Source of the DNA: Nemertoderma westbladi
Lineage: Eukaryota; Xenacoelomorpha; Nemertodermatida; Nemertodermatidae
Assembly (NCBI GenBank): GCA_032718475.1
Contig: JAUCBJ010006819.1
Location: 27,800 to 91,799, forward strand
Direction: 5' to 3'
DNA: 64,000 nt
Shown here one piece after another: positions 32,821 to 44,536 of this stretch; the first letter of the stretch is position 1; each line of letters begins with the position of its first letter. The translations under genes were made by a program, and so were the position numbers. The notes beneath the pieces were generated by a model. That model had not been told where the DNA came from and did not search any database. It saw only the letters and a list, made by a program, of their open reading frames with translations.

Positions 32821-35800
32821 TTATATTGGCACTTCAAGATTAAATGCAGGAATATTAACTTTAAACTCGACCATATTCTTCGGTCCTATTAGCGGTTTAT
32901 GAGTCGCGCTGTCTATATAGTGGAAGGTAAATGAGCCCCACATACAGCCGGCCTTTTCTAGAGGAATATACGACATGTATTTGAATACGGGTTCATCGGG
33001 CGAGAATATTGGTTGTCTACCAACCACGCCGTCGCCGCTGATCTTCTCAAAGTTACCGGGCCCTTCAGATCTGCAAACAATGGTTAACTACATGTTGTTT
33101 GTTTAATAATAACTAGTAAATAGTTCCGATGGTGGGAAAACATCGGCTCATATCAAAATAAGTATTCTGTTTATTGTATTTTATTAGAAATAAATTTAAA
33201 TACGGAATTTACAATTTGTTTCAACTTTTCTTTTCACTTCTAGGCCTAAACCATCCTACGGAATATAGTGTCGCAATTCAGTGACGCTATTCTTTGGGGG
33301 TGAAAACATTTTACAAATATGTTTTCACTTCAGCTAACTAGCGGTACATACAGATTACCGTCACACAAGGACGCAGGCTCTGTTCTAGCCAAGTTTCAGT
33401 TTGAACGGATTAAAAGCAAAGAAATCGAGAAGTATATTTAATGTTTGTAGCCCTCTAACGGGAGGCTGTTGGAATGATGGTGTCTGGAAGTTTTTAGCAT
33501 GTCAAAATGGTGTCGACGACAACGACAACTATTAGCAAAAATTGAGCCACCCACTACCTAACAGTGTCAGTTCGCTAAGGCTCCGGCCGCTCCGCCAACC
33601 TGTGACTCGCAATTTTTATTGAAATAATTATGTCCGATTTATGTAACATCCAACACTCCCTGTGTTATATTCATAAATATGTATTATTTCCCAAATTCTT
33701 GAAAATGGTTTTTATTGATCATCCAGTCCAGAACAACTCACGCTTTCATGTGGGCAAGTTTTTAATTTAGTTAAGCCTCAATTAGTATTAAATAATACTG
33801 ATAAAATTGAGATTGTCTGTAATGTCCAACACAACACTATGGAATAACCCGCGTGTAACTGAAGAATGAAGGTTACAGCGGCATAATGCACTATTCTAAC
33901 CAAAACAATAACGAAAGTCAATAGCATAAGTTGCAGCTTCATATATGGGAGCAATCAGCTGATAGTAATCAGATATTTGCGTAGATTTTCCCAAGGAGAG
34001 GATTAAATATGATTGCTTCAAAAGTAATTTTATGCATTACAGTAAGCCCAACCTGAACTAAACTTACCTGACGCAATTTATTATTTATACAATTTTAATA
34101 CGGGAACTGAAAGAGAAACCTTTGTGATCATAGCAAAGACTTTTCTTTCATTTAATAAACTTGTGGTATGTGCTTCTCATTTTTTCTGATTTATTTAATT
34201 AAGGCGTTTTTTGATTTTTTGAAATAAGGGGATTTTGGGTTTTTTGGGGATCTGATGAGGGTGTGCCTAAGTGCCATAGCTTCGTTAAGTGGATATGTTT
34301 CTGTGCCTTCTATTCTGCCAGTGAAACCAAAACTGATATTTAATGATTTAAAAATTTTCGTTGCTCCGAAACTTTATACAAAAAGTTGCCAGATTGTTTT
34401 GCAAACTCTATGTTGTTAAGGAAAATATTTTATGTGATGTCTGGATTTGTGTAGAAAAAAAATTCTAAAAATAAAAGAGTCATATTTATGACAAATCGAA
34501 AGGCCTATCTTAAGTGAAAAAGACTTAAGTGAGAAAAAATATTACTTAAATTTTAAATTTTAAAAATATTAATACTTATTAGTAGTAAAATCATTCCCCC
34601 CCAACCATATTGTTGTCGTAGTCTCGTAGAAATGTCGTGTAGTGTGAACGAACGTAGTGTGAACGAACGTAGTGTGAACGAAAGTAGTGTGAACGAACGT
34701 AGTGTGAACGAACGTAGTGTGAACGAACGTAGTGTGAACGAACGTAGTGTGAACGAACGTAGTGTGAACGAACGTAGTGTGAACGAACGTAGTGTGAACG
34801 AACGTAGTGTGAACGAACGTAGTGTGAACGAACGTAGTGTGAACGAACGTAGTGTGAACGAACGTAGTGTGAACGAACGTAGTGTGAACGAACGTAGTGT
34901 GAACGAACGTAGTGTGAACGAACGTAGTGTGAACAATAAACCCACCTTGATAAAACCTTCCATTCCCGGGACAGTAGCTGCATTGTGTTAACCTGATCGA
35001 AGGATTCTATCTGAATGACGTAACGCCACACCTGTTTCAGCATGGCGTCTTCTAAGTGTCCGCTGTATACTGGGACAACGGTTACACCAACGTTGTTCGT
35101 AGTCTGGGTAACCACCGTGGAGAATTCCAGAAGATGTTTAACGTTGGCCAACCAGTGGTGCAGATACTCTGTGGGCTGATAGTGGAAGTTGTCCGTGTAA
35201 CTATCAGGAATCGACTTAAAGAACTTCCCGAACAGTGGGTGCAGCACCGGTGGGGATTCGAACTGTTTGGGTCGCACCAACGGCCCTATCTCCTCGTGGG
35301 TGCAGTAATCGGAGTGGTCGAGAATCTGTTTCTTAGTTCCGTCCCGATAGAAGTTCACGGCGGAATCTGGCAGTCTGAAACTCGCGTACGGGAAGTCGGA
35401 CGGATGCATCATAACTAAATAGTAGTTCTGTTTCTCCGCATGTATCTCAGCTTTAGACGCGTTGTTTTTCCCCGCGGTCGAATTATCTTTCGATAAACTA
35501 CCTAACAGTTGATGCCCCACTGACTGCTCTTTGTGACTCTGTTTCGCATCGGGTTGCACTACCGGTACCGGTAAACCTTTCCGCTCTAAGTCCACTGTCC
35601 AACCGTTGAGAATGATTCCACGATATCCGAATACTTTGTGGATGAAGATAGTCCCAATGGGGTACAGATCGGAGCTTGGTAGCTGTCTGGAGGAGTACCC
35701 TACAGGTTCGTATCTCAACGAGACGCCGTGGGGGGTGGTGCACAAATGTTGGGCCGATACCGGGACACAAAGAGGACTTCGTGGTTTTACACAACGTATA

Positions 35801-35823
35801 GCATTGGTAACAATAAACGCCAT
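32821..35823 (-). CDS. POLDIP2: POLDIP2 (polymerase delta-interacting protein 2)
   Basis: Coding exons 35823-34946 and 33070-32821 join to 375 residues (human protein 368). The intron has donor TCAAG|GTGGGT and acceptor TTGTTTGCAG, phase 2. Residues 1-40 are basic/hydrophobic without acids, fitting a mitochondrial presequence. Residues about 50-190 are the YccV/HspQ-like domain (YPIGTIFIHKVFGYRGIILN, then YYLVMMHPSDFP and DYCTHEEIGPLV). Residues about 230-370 are the ApaG/DUF525 beta-sandwich (VWRYVIQIES, LLSREWKVLSRS, DGVVGRQPIFSPDEPVFKYM, KAGCMWGSF, VNIPAFNLE). In animals the protein binds DNA polymerase delta/PCNA and PrimPol and also acts in mitochondria. The role here is inferred from orthology. 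The donor lies 10 bp from a 15-bp tandem array, so reading through the splice site gives a false SHYVR repeat tail. Confidence 0.92.
33870..34000. repeat. dispersed repeat copy
   Basis: AGGTTACAGCGGC, ATTCTAACCAAAACAATAAC, GAAAGTCAATAG, then a GCAATCAGCTGATA block and ATATTTGCGTAGATTTT are collinear with the copies at 9295 and 30169. Confidence 0.7.
34636..34935. repeat. 15-bp tandem repeat, 20 copies, near-perfect
   Basis: The unit is CGTAGTGTGAACGAA. I see only one substituted unit (GAAAG for GAACG, third copy) apart from the edges, so expansion is recent. It lies in the POLDIP2 intron, starting 10 bp inside the 5' splice site. The plus-strand SVNER and minus-strand SHYVR frames are by-products. 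Confidence 0.95.
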
Positions 35824-36225
35824 TTTATTAGTTCGATTTCGATATGATTTACTTTCCTACACTAAACTATACGATAATTTTAGTAGATTTAAGATTTATA
35901 CTACACATCTTTAGCATCCTTTTTTTTACACTACTGCCGTACTGCACAACGTGCCGTATGTCAGTATGTGGTATGAGTGACTATATTGCTGTATGATGAT
36001 GACATAACAGCGTTTTCAAATTCAATTACGCCTTCCTATTTTTCTGCTCTTCTCCCTAGGGTAGCCTACTACTAGTGCTACTACTAACTGCTTTCTACAC
36101 CGGTATGTACAGGATGTAATTTTTTTTACTGGGTTTGCACTTTATTTCAGTTTCAATTTTCACAATAGTACGGTGGCTGAATGTGGCCAATTTAATTAAT
36201 TTTAAAATGGGAAATATAAAAGGAA
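35824..36225. other. upstream region of POLDIP2
   Basis: No TATA box or coding sequence is recognised on the minus strand. The sequence is AT-rich. Confidence 0.4.
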
Positions 36226-36632
36226 ATTAATGAAATATAATTCCTTAAAACAGGAATTAATCAAATTAATTCAACCCAAAACAGGAATTAATCAAATATA
36301 ATTCAACCCAAAACAGGAATTAATCAAATATAATTCAACCCAAAACAGGAATTAATCAAATATAATTCAACCCAAAACAGGAATTAATCAAATATAATTC
36401 AACCCAAAACAGGAATTAATCAAATATAATTCAACCCAAAACAGGAATTAATCAAATATAATTCAACCCAAAACAGAAATTAATCAAATATAATTCAACC
36501 AGAAACAGAATTTAATCAAATATAATTCAACCCAAAACAGGAATTAATCAAATATAATTCAACCACAAACAGAATTTAATCAAATATAATTCAACCCAAA
36601 ACAGGAATTAATCAAATATAATTCAAACATTT
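36226..36632. repeat. 32-bp tandem repeat, about 12 copies
   Basis: The unit is CAGGAATTAATCAAATATAA followed by TTCAACCCAAAA. Inner copies are nearly identical and the edge copies are diverged. It is AT-rich and non-coding. Confidence 0.92.
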
Positions 36633-36826
36633 TGGAGGGAAATTTAAAATACTGTCTCAGTGCAGTGCAGCAAATTGTCGTTTCCTTTTCAGTCTATCAG
36701 TGCAGTACTGCAGTAACGGTTGCCCGTACCTCTGTAAGCTTAGCTGCTTAGTTCTGTGGTTAGTTGTTAATCTTTTAATCACTACAGCACTACTGACTAC
36801 CGATCTACGTAATGATGGTAGTACAA

Positions 36827-36924
36827 AATGTCATGATGTCATGGGTGATAGGGAGTTGTGGCGGCGCAATTTTGTCGACAAGCCGGCACAGCATTCTTAA
36901 AAATGCAGCTGCAATGCAGCATGC
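36827..36924 (+). mobile_element. 3' end fragment of the LINE family
   Basis: It codes the last residues of the LINE ORF (VMGDRELWRRNFVDKP then a stop) and the 3' UTR words AAATGCAGCTGCAATGCAGC and ATGC. It matches 52085-52172 almost base for base. The normal CCGAT-(TAG)n tail is replaced by the 35-bp satellite. Confidence 0.85.
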
Positions 36925-39900
36925 TTGATACATAAGGTCGGTCTTAGTGAATAAAATTATTGATACATTAGGTCGGTCTTAGTGAATAAAATTATTGATA
37001 CATAAGGTCGGTCTTAGTGAATACAATTATTGATACATAAGGTCGGTCTTAGTGAATACAATTATTGATACATAAGGTCGGTCTTAGTGAATAAAATTAT
37101 TGATACATAAGGTCGGTCTTAGTGAATACAATTATTGATACATAAGGTCGGTCTTAGTGAATACAATTATTGATACATAAGGTCGGTCTTAGTGAATACA
37201 ATTATTGATACATAAGGTCGGTCTTAGTGAGTAAAATTATTGATACATAAGGTCGGTCTTAGTGAATAAAATTATTGATACATAAGGTCGGTCTTAGTCA
37301 ATAAAATTATTGATGCATAAGGTCGGTCTTAGTGAATAAAATTATTGATACATAAGGTCGGTCTTAGTCAATAAAATTATTGATACATAAGGTCGGTCTT
37401 AGTGAATAAAATTATTGATACATAAGGTCGGTCTTAGTGAATAAAATTATTGATACATAAGGTCGGTCTTAGTGAATAAAATTATTGATACATAAGGTCG
37501 GTCTTAGTGAATAAAATTATTGATACATAAGGTCGGTCTTAGTGAATAAAATTATTGATACATAAGGTCGGTCTTAGTGAATACAATTATTGATACATAA
37601 GGTCGGTCTTAGTCAATAAAATTATTGATACATAAGGTCGGTCTTAGTGAATAAAATTATTGATACATAAGGTCGGTCTTAGTGAATAAAATTATTGATA
37701 CATAAGGTCGGTCTTAGTGAATAAAATTATTGATACATAAGGTCGGTCTTAGTCAATAAAATTATTGATACATAAGGTCGGTCTTAGTGAATAAAATTAT
37801 TGATACATAAGGTCGGTCTTAGTGAATACAATTATTGATATATAAGGTCGGTCTTAGTGAATAAAATTATTGAAACATAAGGTCGGTCTTAGTGAATACA
37901 ATTATTGATACATAAGGTCGGTCTTAGTGAATACAATTATTGATACATAAGGTCGGTCTTAGTGAATAAAATTATTGATACATAAGGTCGGTCTTAGTGA
38001 ATAAAATTATTGATACATAAGGTCGGTCTTAGTCAATAAAATTATTGATACATAAGGTCGGTCTTAGTTAATAAAATTATTGATACATAAGGTCGGTCTT
38101 AGTGAATACAATTATTGATATATAAGGTCGGTCTTAGTGAATAAAATTATTGATACATAAGGTCGGTCTTAGTGAATAAAATTATTGATACATAAGGTCG
38201 GTCTTAGTGAATAAAATTATTGATACATAAGGTCGGTCTTAGTGAATACAATTATTGATACATAAGGTCGGTCTTAGTCAATAAAATTATTGATACATAA
38301 GGTCGGTCTTAGTGAATAAAATTATTGATACATAAGGTCGGTCTTAGTCAATAAAATTATTGATACATAAGGTCGGTCTTAGTGAATAAAATTATTGATA
38401 CATAAGGTCGGTCTTAGTGAATACAATTATTGATATATAAGGTCGGTCTTAGTGAATAAAATTATTGATACATAAGGTCGGTCTTAGTGAATAAAATTAT
38501 TGATACATAAGGTCGGTCTTAGTGAATACAATTATTGATACATAAGGTCGGTCTTAGTGAATACAATTATTGATACATAAGGTCGGTCTTAGTCAATAAA
38601 ATTATTGATACATAAGGTCGGTCTTAGTGAATAAAATTATTGATACATAAGGTCGGTCTTAGTCAATAAAATTATTGATACATAAAGTCGGTCTTAGTGA
38701 ATAAAATTATTGATACATAAGGTCGGTCTTAGTGAATACAATTATTGATATATAAGGTCGGTCTTAGTGAATAAAATTATTGATACATAAGGTCGGTCTT
38801 AGTGAATAAAATTATTGATACATAAGGTCGGTCTTAGTGAATAAAATTATTGATACATAAGGTCGGTCTTAGTGAATAAAATTATTGATACATAAGGTCG
38901 GTCTTAGTGAATAAAATTATTGATACATAAGGTCGGTCTTAGTGAATACAATTATTGATACATAAGGTCGGTCTTAGTCAATAAAATTATTGATACATAA
39001 GGTCGGTCTTAGTGAATACAATTATTGATACATAAGGTCGGTCTTAGTGAATAAAATTATTGATACATAAGGTCGGTCTTAGTGAATACAATTATTGATA
39101 CATAAGGTCGGTCTTAGTCAATAAAATTATTGATACATAAGGTCGGTCTTAGTCAATAAAATTATTGATACATAAGGTCGGTCTTAGTGAATAAAATTAT
39201 TGATACATAAGGTCGGTCTTAGTGAATACAATTATTGATACATAAGGTCGGTCTTAGTGAATAAAATTATTGATACATAAGGTCGGTCTTAGTGAATAAA
39301 ATTATTGATACATAAGGTCGGTCTTAGTGAATAAAATTATTGATACATAAGGTCGGTCTTAGTGAATAAAATTATTGATACATAAGGTCGGTCTTAGTGA
39401 TTACAATTATTGATACATAAGGTCGGTCTTAGTGAATAAAATTATTGATACATAAGGTCGGTCTTAGTGAATACAATTATTGATACATAAGGTCGGTCTT
39501 AGTCAATAAAATTATTGATACATAAGGTCGGTCTTAGTGAATAAAATTATTGATACATAAGGTCGGTCTTAGTGAATAAAATTATTGATACATAAGGTCG
39601 GTCTTAGTGAATACAATTATTGATACATAAGGTCGGTCTTAGTGAATAAAATTATTGATACATAAGGTCGGTCTTAGTGAATACAATTATTGATACATAA
39701 GGTCGGTCTTAGTGAATAAAATTATTGATACATAAGGTCGGTCTTAGTGAATACAATTATTGATACATAAGGTCGGTCTTAGTGAATATAATTATTGATA
39801 CATAAGGTCGGTCTTAGTGAATAAAATTATTGATACATAAGGTCGGTCTTAGTGAATAAAATTATTGATACATAAGGTCGGTCTTAGTGAATACAATTAT

Positions 39901-41232
39901 TGATACATAAGGTCGGTCTTAGTGAATAAAATTATTGATACATAAGGTCGGTCTTAGTGAATAAAATTATTGATACATAAGGTCGGTCTTAGTGAATAAA
40001 ATTATTGATACATAAGGTCGGTCTTAGTGAATAAAATTATTGATACATAAGGTCGGTCTTAGTGAATACAATTATTGATACATAAGGTCGGTCTTAGTGA
40101 ATAAAATTATTGATACATAAGGTCGGTCTTAGTGAATAAAATTATTGATACATAAGGTCGGTCTTAGTGAATAAAATTATTGATACATAAGGTCGGTCTT
40201 AGTGAATAAAATTATTGATACATAAGGTCGGTCTTAGTGAATACAATTATTGATACATAAGGTCGGTCTTAGTGAATACAATTATTGATACATAAGGTCG
40301 GTCTTAGTGAATACAATTATTGATACATAAGGTCGGTCTTAGTGAATATTATTATTGATACATAAGGTCGGTCTTAGTGAATAAAATTATTGATACATAA
40401 GGTCGGTCTTAGTGAATATTATTATTGATACATAAGGTCGGTCTTAGTGAATAAAATTATTGATACATAAGGTCGGTCTTAGTGAATATTATTATTGATA
40501 CATAAGGTCGGTCTTAGTGAATAAAATTATTGATACATAAGGTCGGTCTTAGTGAATATTATTATTGATACATAAGGTCGGTCTTAGTGAATAAAATTAT
40601 TGATACATAAGGTCGGTCTTAGTGAATACAATTATTGATACATAAGGTCGGTCTTAGTGAATAAAATTATTGATACATAAGGTCGGTCTTAGTGAATAAA
40701 ATTATTGATACATAAGGTCGGTCTTAGTGAATAAAATTATTGATACATAAGGTCGGTCTTAGTGAATACAATTATTGATACATAAGGTCGGTCTTAGTGA
40801 ATAAAATTATTGATACATAAGGTCGGTCTTAGTGAATACAATTATTGATACATAAGGTCGGTCTTAGTGAATAAAATTATTGATACATAAGGTCGGTCTT
40901 AGTGAATAAAATTATTGATACATAAGGTCGGTCTTAGTGAATAAAATTATTGATACATAAGGTCGGTCTTAGTGAATACAATTATTGATACATAAGGTCG
41001 GTCTTAGTGAATATTATTATTGATACATAAGGTCGGTCTTAGTGAATAAAATTATTGATACATAAGGTCGGTCTTAGTGAATAAAATTATTGATACATAA
41101 GGTCGGTCTTAGTGAATAAAATTATTGATACATAAGGTCGGTCTTAGTGAATAAAATTATTGATACATAAGGTCGGTCTTAGTGAATACAATTATTGATA
41201 CATAAGGTCGGTCTTAGTGAATATTATTATTG
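36925..41232. repeat. 35-bp satellite array, about 123 copies
   Basis: The unit is TTGATACATAAGGTCGGTCT followed by TAGTGAATAAAATTA. It is very homogeneous. The main variants are ATAAAAT / ATACAAT / ATATTAT and GTGAAT / GTCAAT. Near 40340-40560 the TATTAT and TAAAAT forms alternate strictly, giving a 70-bp dimeric order. There is no reading frame through it. It is not a CRISPR array because there are no unique spacers. Confidence 0.97.
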
Positions 41233-41436
41233 GCACTTTATTGTTTACAATATATATAAAGTTAAACATTAAAATACTCCAACACCCTGTTATGTTTAGA
41301 TGTAAAACTGATGTAAAGACTAGATGTAAAGCATGGTACAGTGTAATCATAATGCCCTAAATGTATACAGTTACCGTTCTGCCTTTACCTTTATATCCAG
41401 TATATTAATCGATTTATTGAAGAACTAATTCTTGTA
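41233..41436. other. short spacer after the satellite
   Basis: Nothing recognised. It is AT-rich. Confidence 0.4.
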
Positions 41437-41536
41437 AGATGAGTTGTGAGGGCCGGAAACCTGAACTTCCTGGCGCCGGTAGTCTCAATCTGAAGAATAA
41501 AAAATTCGGCGATGGAATTGTCGGATTATTCGCAAT

Positions 41537-41785
41537 ATGTCGGTCGCCTTGCCCTGTTTCAGCCTTGTGTACGCGGGTCTAGGGGCCGCCTCTATATGGG
41601 CTAAGTCAAACAGGTATGTGGTCGGTATACCAATCTGGGGTGGCTTGCACAGCATACATTCCCTGCTGTGTTGGGTAACGGGTTTCCTCACGATGGAAGA
41701 CAACATGCGCGATGGTGGCTACTTTCGTGTTGCGTTGGCCATCATATGTACCTTTTGTAGACCGGGATGTTGGGATTGTCTATAA
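41537..41785 (+). CDS. possible exon of a multi-pass membrane protein (MS4A/CD20-like?)
   Basis: The frame codes two or three hydrophobic segments: LPCFSLVYAGLGAASIWA, VVGIPIWGGLHSIHSLLCWV, and YFRVALAIICTFC. The order hydrophobic helix, short loop, x-P-(I/L)-W-G-G, second helix, and a charged loop before a third helix resembles the MS4A (CD20) family. A different frame upstream (41437, MSCEGRKPELPGAG...) could be an N-terminal part. It would need a splice or a frameshift to connect. No strong donor is seen after the third helix, so the exon limits are unknown. A pseudogene or a chance frame remains possible. I do not claim a function. Confidence 0.3.
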   Translation: MSVALPCFSLVYAGLGAASIWAKSNRYVVGIPIWGGLHSIHSLLCWVTGFLTMEDNMRDGGYFRVALAIICTFCRPGCWDCL

Positions 41786-41962
41786 AGCTGTCTAGTCGTC
41801 GATGCTGAATGACGGAATGATCACTGGTTGAGATACAGGTACTATTACAATTCCGTACACTCCGGAAGAATCCGGATTCTTCCGGATTTCGAGTGATACG
41901 ATGAATACCATAGCGACTACCACAACGATATTTTGTACCCTAGTGACCGTATGTTCGTTACC

Positions 41963-43090
41963 AGATGGGTCATTGTGGACGCGGCTTGAATAGTGACCTA
42001 CCTCATTCTGGGTGGGTCATTGTGGACGCGGCCTGCGTTGTGACCAACCTCATTCTGGGTGTGTCATTGTGGACGCGGCCTGCGTAGTGGCCAACCTCAT
42101 TCTGGGTGTGTCATTGTGGACGCGGCCTGCGTTGTGGCCAACCTCATTCTGGGTGTGTCATTGTGGACGCGGCCTGCGTTGTGGCCAACCTCATTCTGGG
42201 TGAGTCATTGTGGACGCGGCCTGCGTAGTGACCAGCCTCATTCTGGGTGGGTCATTGTGGAGGCGGCCTGCGTAGTGACCAACCTCATTCAGGGTGGGTC
42301 ATTGTGGACGCGGCCTGCGTAGTGACCAACCTCATTCTGGGTGTGTCATTGTGGACGCGGCCTGCGTAGTGACCAACCTCATTCTGGGTGTGTCATTGTG
42401 GACGCAGCCTGCGTAGTGGCCAGCCTCATTCTGGGTGAGTCATTGTGGACGCGGCCTGCGTAGTGGCCAGCCTCATTCTGGGTGGGTCATTGTGGAGGCG
42501 GCCTGCGTAGTGACCAACCTCATTCAGGGTGGGTCATTGTGGACGCGGCCTGCGTAGTGACCAACCTCATTCTGGGTGTGTCATTGTGGACGCAGCCTGC
42601 GTAGTGACCAACCTCATTCTGGGTGGGTCATTGTGGACGCGGCCTGAGTAGTGGCCAACCTCATTCTGGGTGGGTCATTGTGGACGCAGCCTGCGTAGTG
42701 ACCAACCTCATTCTGGGTGGGTCATTGTGGACGCAGCCTGCGTAGTGACCAGCCTCATTCTGGGTGGGTCATTGTGGAGGCGGCCTGCGTAGTGACCAAC
42801 CTCATTCAGGGTGGGTCATTGTGGACGCGGCCTGCGTAGTGGCCAACCTCATTCTGGGTGGGTCATTGTGGACGCGGCCTGCGTAGTGACCAACCTCATT
42901 CTGGGTGTGTCATTGTGGACGCGGCCTGCGTAGTGACCAACCTCATTCTGGGTGAGTCATTGTGGACGCGGCCTGCGTAGTGACCAACCTCATTCTGGGT
43001 GGGTCATTGTGGACGCGGCCTGCGTAGTGGCCAGCCTCATTCTGGGTGGGTCATTGTGGACGCAGCCTGCGTAGTGACCAACCTCATTCG
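41963..43090. repeat. 47-bp minisatellite, about 24 copies
   Basis: The unit is GTCATTGTGGACGCGGCCTG, then CGTAGTGACCAACCTCATTC and TGGGTGG. GC content is higher than in the flanks. 47 is not a multiple of three, so three units make one frame cycle. In one phase the first copies read VIVDAACVVTNLILGVSLW, a plausible membrane helix, directly after an acceptor-like CGTTACCAG at about 41966. The array might have grown out of an exon of the gene suspected at 41537. Confidence 0.93.
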
Positions 43091-43176
43091 CCCCACGCCT
43101 GTAAACGTTGCCCCATCGCCTGCACCTCGCCCCTTGTCGTTGGAATGTAACCCCCTCCCTGTGCTGCTCCTTGCAG

Positions 43177-43290
43177 GCCCAGTGCTGCAGGTTGGTTGGC
43201 GTCGGTAAATCCTCGACCGAATGCACTTGTCGTAAAGGAATCGGCCCAGATGTGTACGAGGAATCCTACATTGTTATTCAACCAACCTAA
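43177..43290 (+). CDS. possible terminal exon, Cys-rich tail
   Basis: After a good acceptor (CTGCTCCTTGCAG, ending at 43176), 37 codons read AQCCRLVGVGKS, STECTCRKGIGP, DVYEESYIVIQPT and a stop. A short cytosolic tail with Cys pairs and a Tyr motif would fit the end of the membrane protein suspected upstream. No homology is recognised, and the join to other exons is unproven. Confidence 0.25.
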   Translation, partial: AQCCRLVGVGKSSTECTCRKGIGPDVYEESYIVIQPT

Positions 43291-44536
43291 ACACTAAAAC
43301 CATAAATATACTGATATATAAAGCTAAACTACTGTAGTATATTAGCATGGAATACTAGACATAAACTCCATGATATTAGTCTTATTATATTTTATTATTT
43401 TATCTTTGTTGAATTACACAGCTCCAGTAGTGAATAACTAATGATTATAATAAATCCAAGCTTCTCTGAATGTCTACCCAACCGCAGTTTGTTGTCATGT
43501 CGTGTTTCTTGTGCTGCCAGACGGTTACGCTCTTATTTAATACTCTACTTTACGTAATTATTGTTACCTGCTGAGTATGGATTGGTTACAGTATTCAATG
43601 CAATTCGCCCAATATATTATATATTTATAGAAAATATTAATTTGAAAATATAAAAATAGATATCATTAAACCGATCGGGTCAGATCCGTAGGTAACATTA
43701 TAAAAACGCAACTATATTGCGGGAGGACAACAAATTATTTTCCGAACAGTTTTTAATTGAGTCAATAAATAAATTGTATTAGAACGGTGTTGAATTGTGA
43801 TTGACGTATTTCGTCTAGACAATAAATTGTTGGGGAGCCGATGGTGAAACTTTAATTTAGTGTTTTTAGATACCGATTGATTTATAATATTAACAGAGTT
43901 GATTAGTAATATTATAATATACTGCGATTGATCCTCCAGGCGCCAGGGTTTTCGAAAAAACGTTTTTTACATATCGCAAAATGTCATAAGATGTTAACCA
44001 GACTTACATATAACACTTATTGTGTCTTCTTGTTGTTATTTCTAATACCCATGGCTATTGTGGCTGTGGATCTGAATTTTACCAACATTTTATGTGTGTT
44101 TCCTGTTTGCCATAACATATATCACGAAATGTTATAACCTAAAATAATAATATAGTTGTTAATTTATCTAAAGGCCTATAAACAATCGTACACTGTGGCT
44201 TAAGCCCCATTCCTTGGTGGAGACATTGCAGCTCTCAGTTTGTAGACATTATTGTTTATATAAAAACGGGAATACCGATTAATTACTTTCGTACCCACCA
44301 CTTTTAATTATTTTTATTAAGTGCCTCGATCAGAGCTTAAAATTAAAGGCACACACCACCATGTTTCCGAATTATTATAACTTGAAAGCGCTCATTCACC
44401 CATAACACCAATAATAAATGTTTCCGAATAGCTTCCATAAAGTTGAAAGTACCTCGCTATGACAAATGGGTCATTATTTCGTCGATCCGTATTCTAGCCG
44501 AATTATTTTCCTTGAATAACCATCTATGCACCATAC
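43291..44536. other. intergenic DNA
   Basis: Mostly AT-rich. A short plus-strand frame at 43928-44137 has one hydrophobic run (YCVFLLLFLIPMAIVAV) but no Met at its start and no known motif, so I do not call it a gene. Confidence 0.4.

Larger units (their letters stand above)
33071..34945 (-). other. intron of POLDIP2
   Basis: 1,875 bp. It holds the 15-bp array next to the donor and one dispersed repeat copy (33870-34000). No nested gene is seen. Confidence 0.85.

Noticed and set aside
34591-34935. SHYVR repeat tail of POLDIP2
   Set aside because: A correct donor (TCAAG|GTGGGT) precedes it, and the downstream exon restores the conserved ApaG sequence in phase.
36925-41232. CRISPR-like regular repeat array
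   Set aside because: The units are contiguous 35-bp copies with no unique spacers, and the context is eukaryotic.
42012-42322. Plus-strand frames in the 47-bp array as independent genes
   Set aside because: They follow the repeat with no unique sequence. Only the first copies are mentioned as a possible exon.
43928-44137. Small hydrophobic protein
   Set aside because: It lacks a Met at its start, family motifs and gene context.
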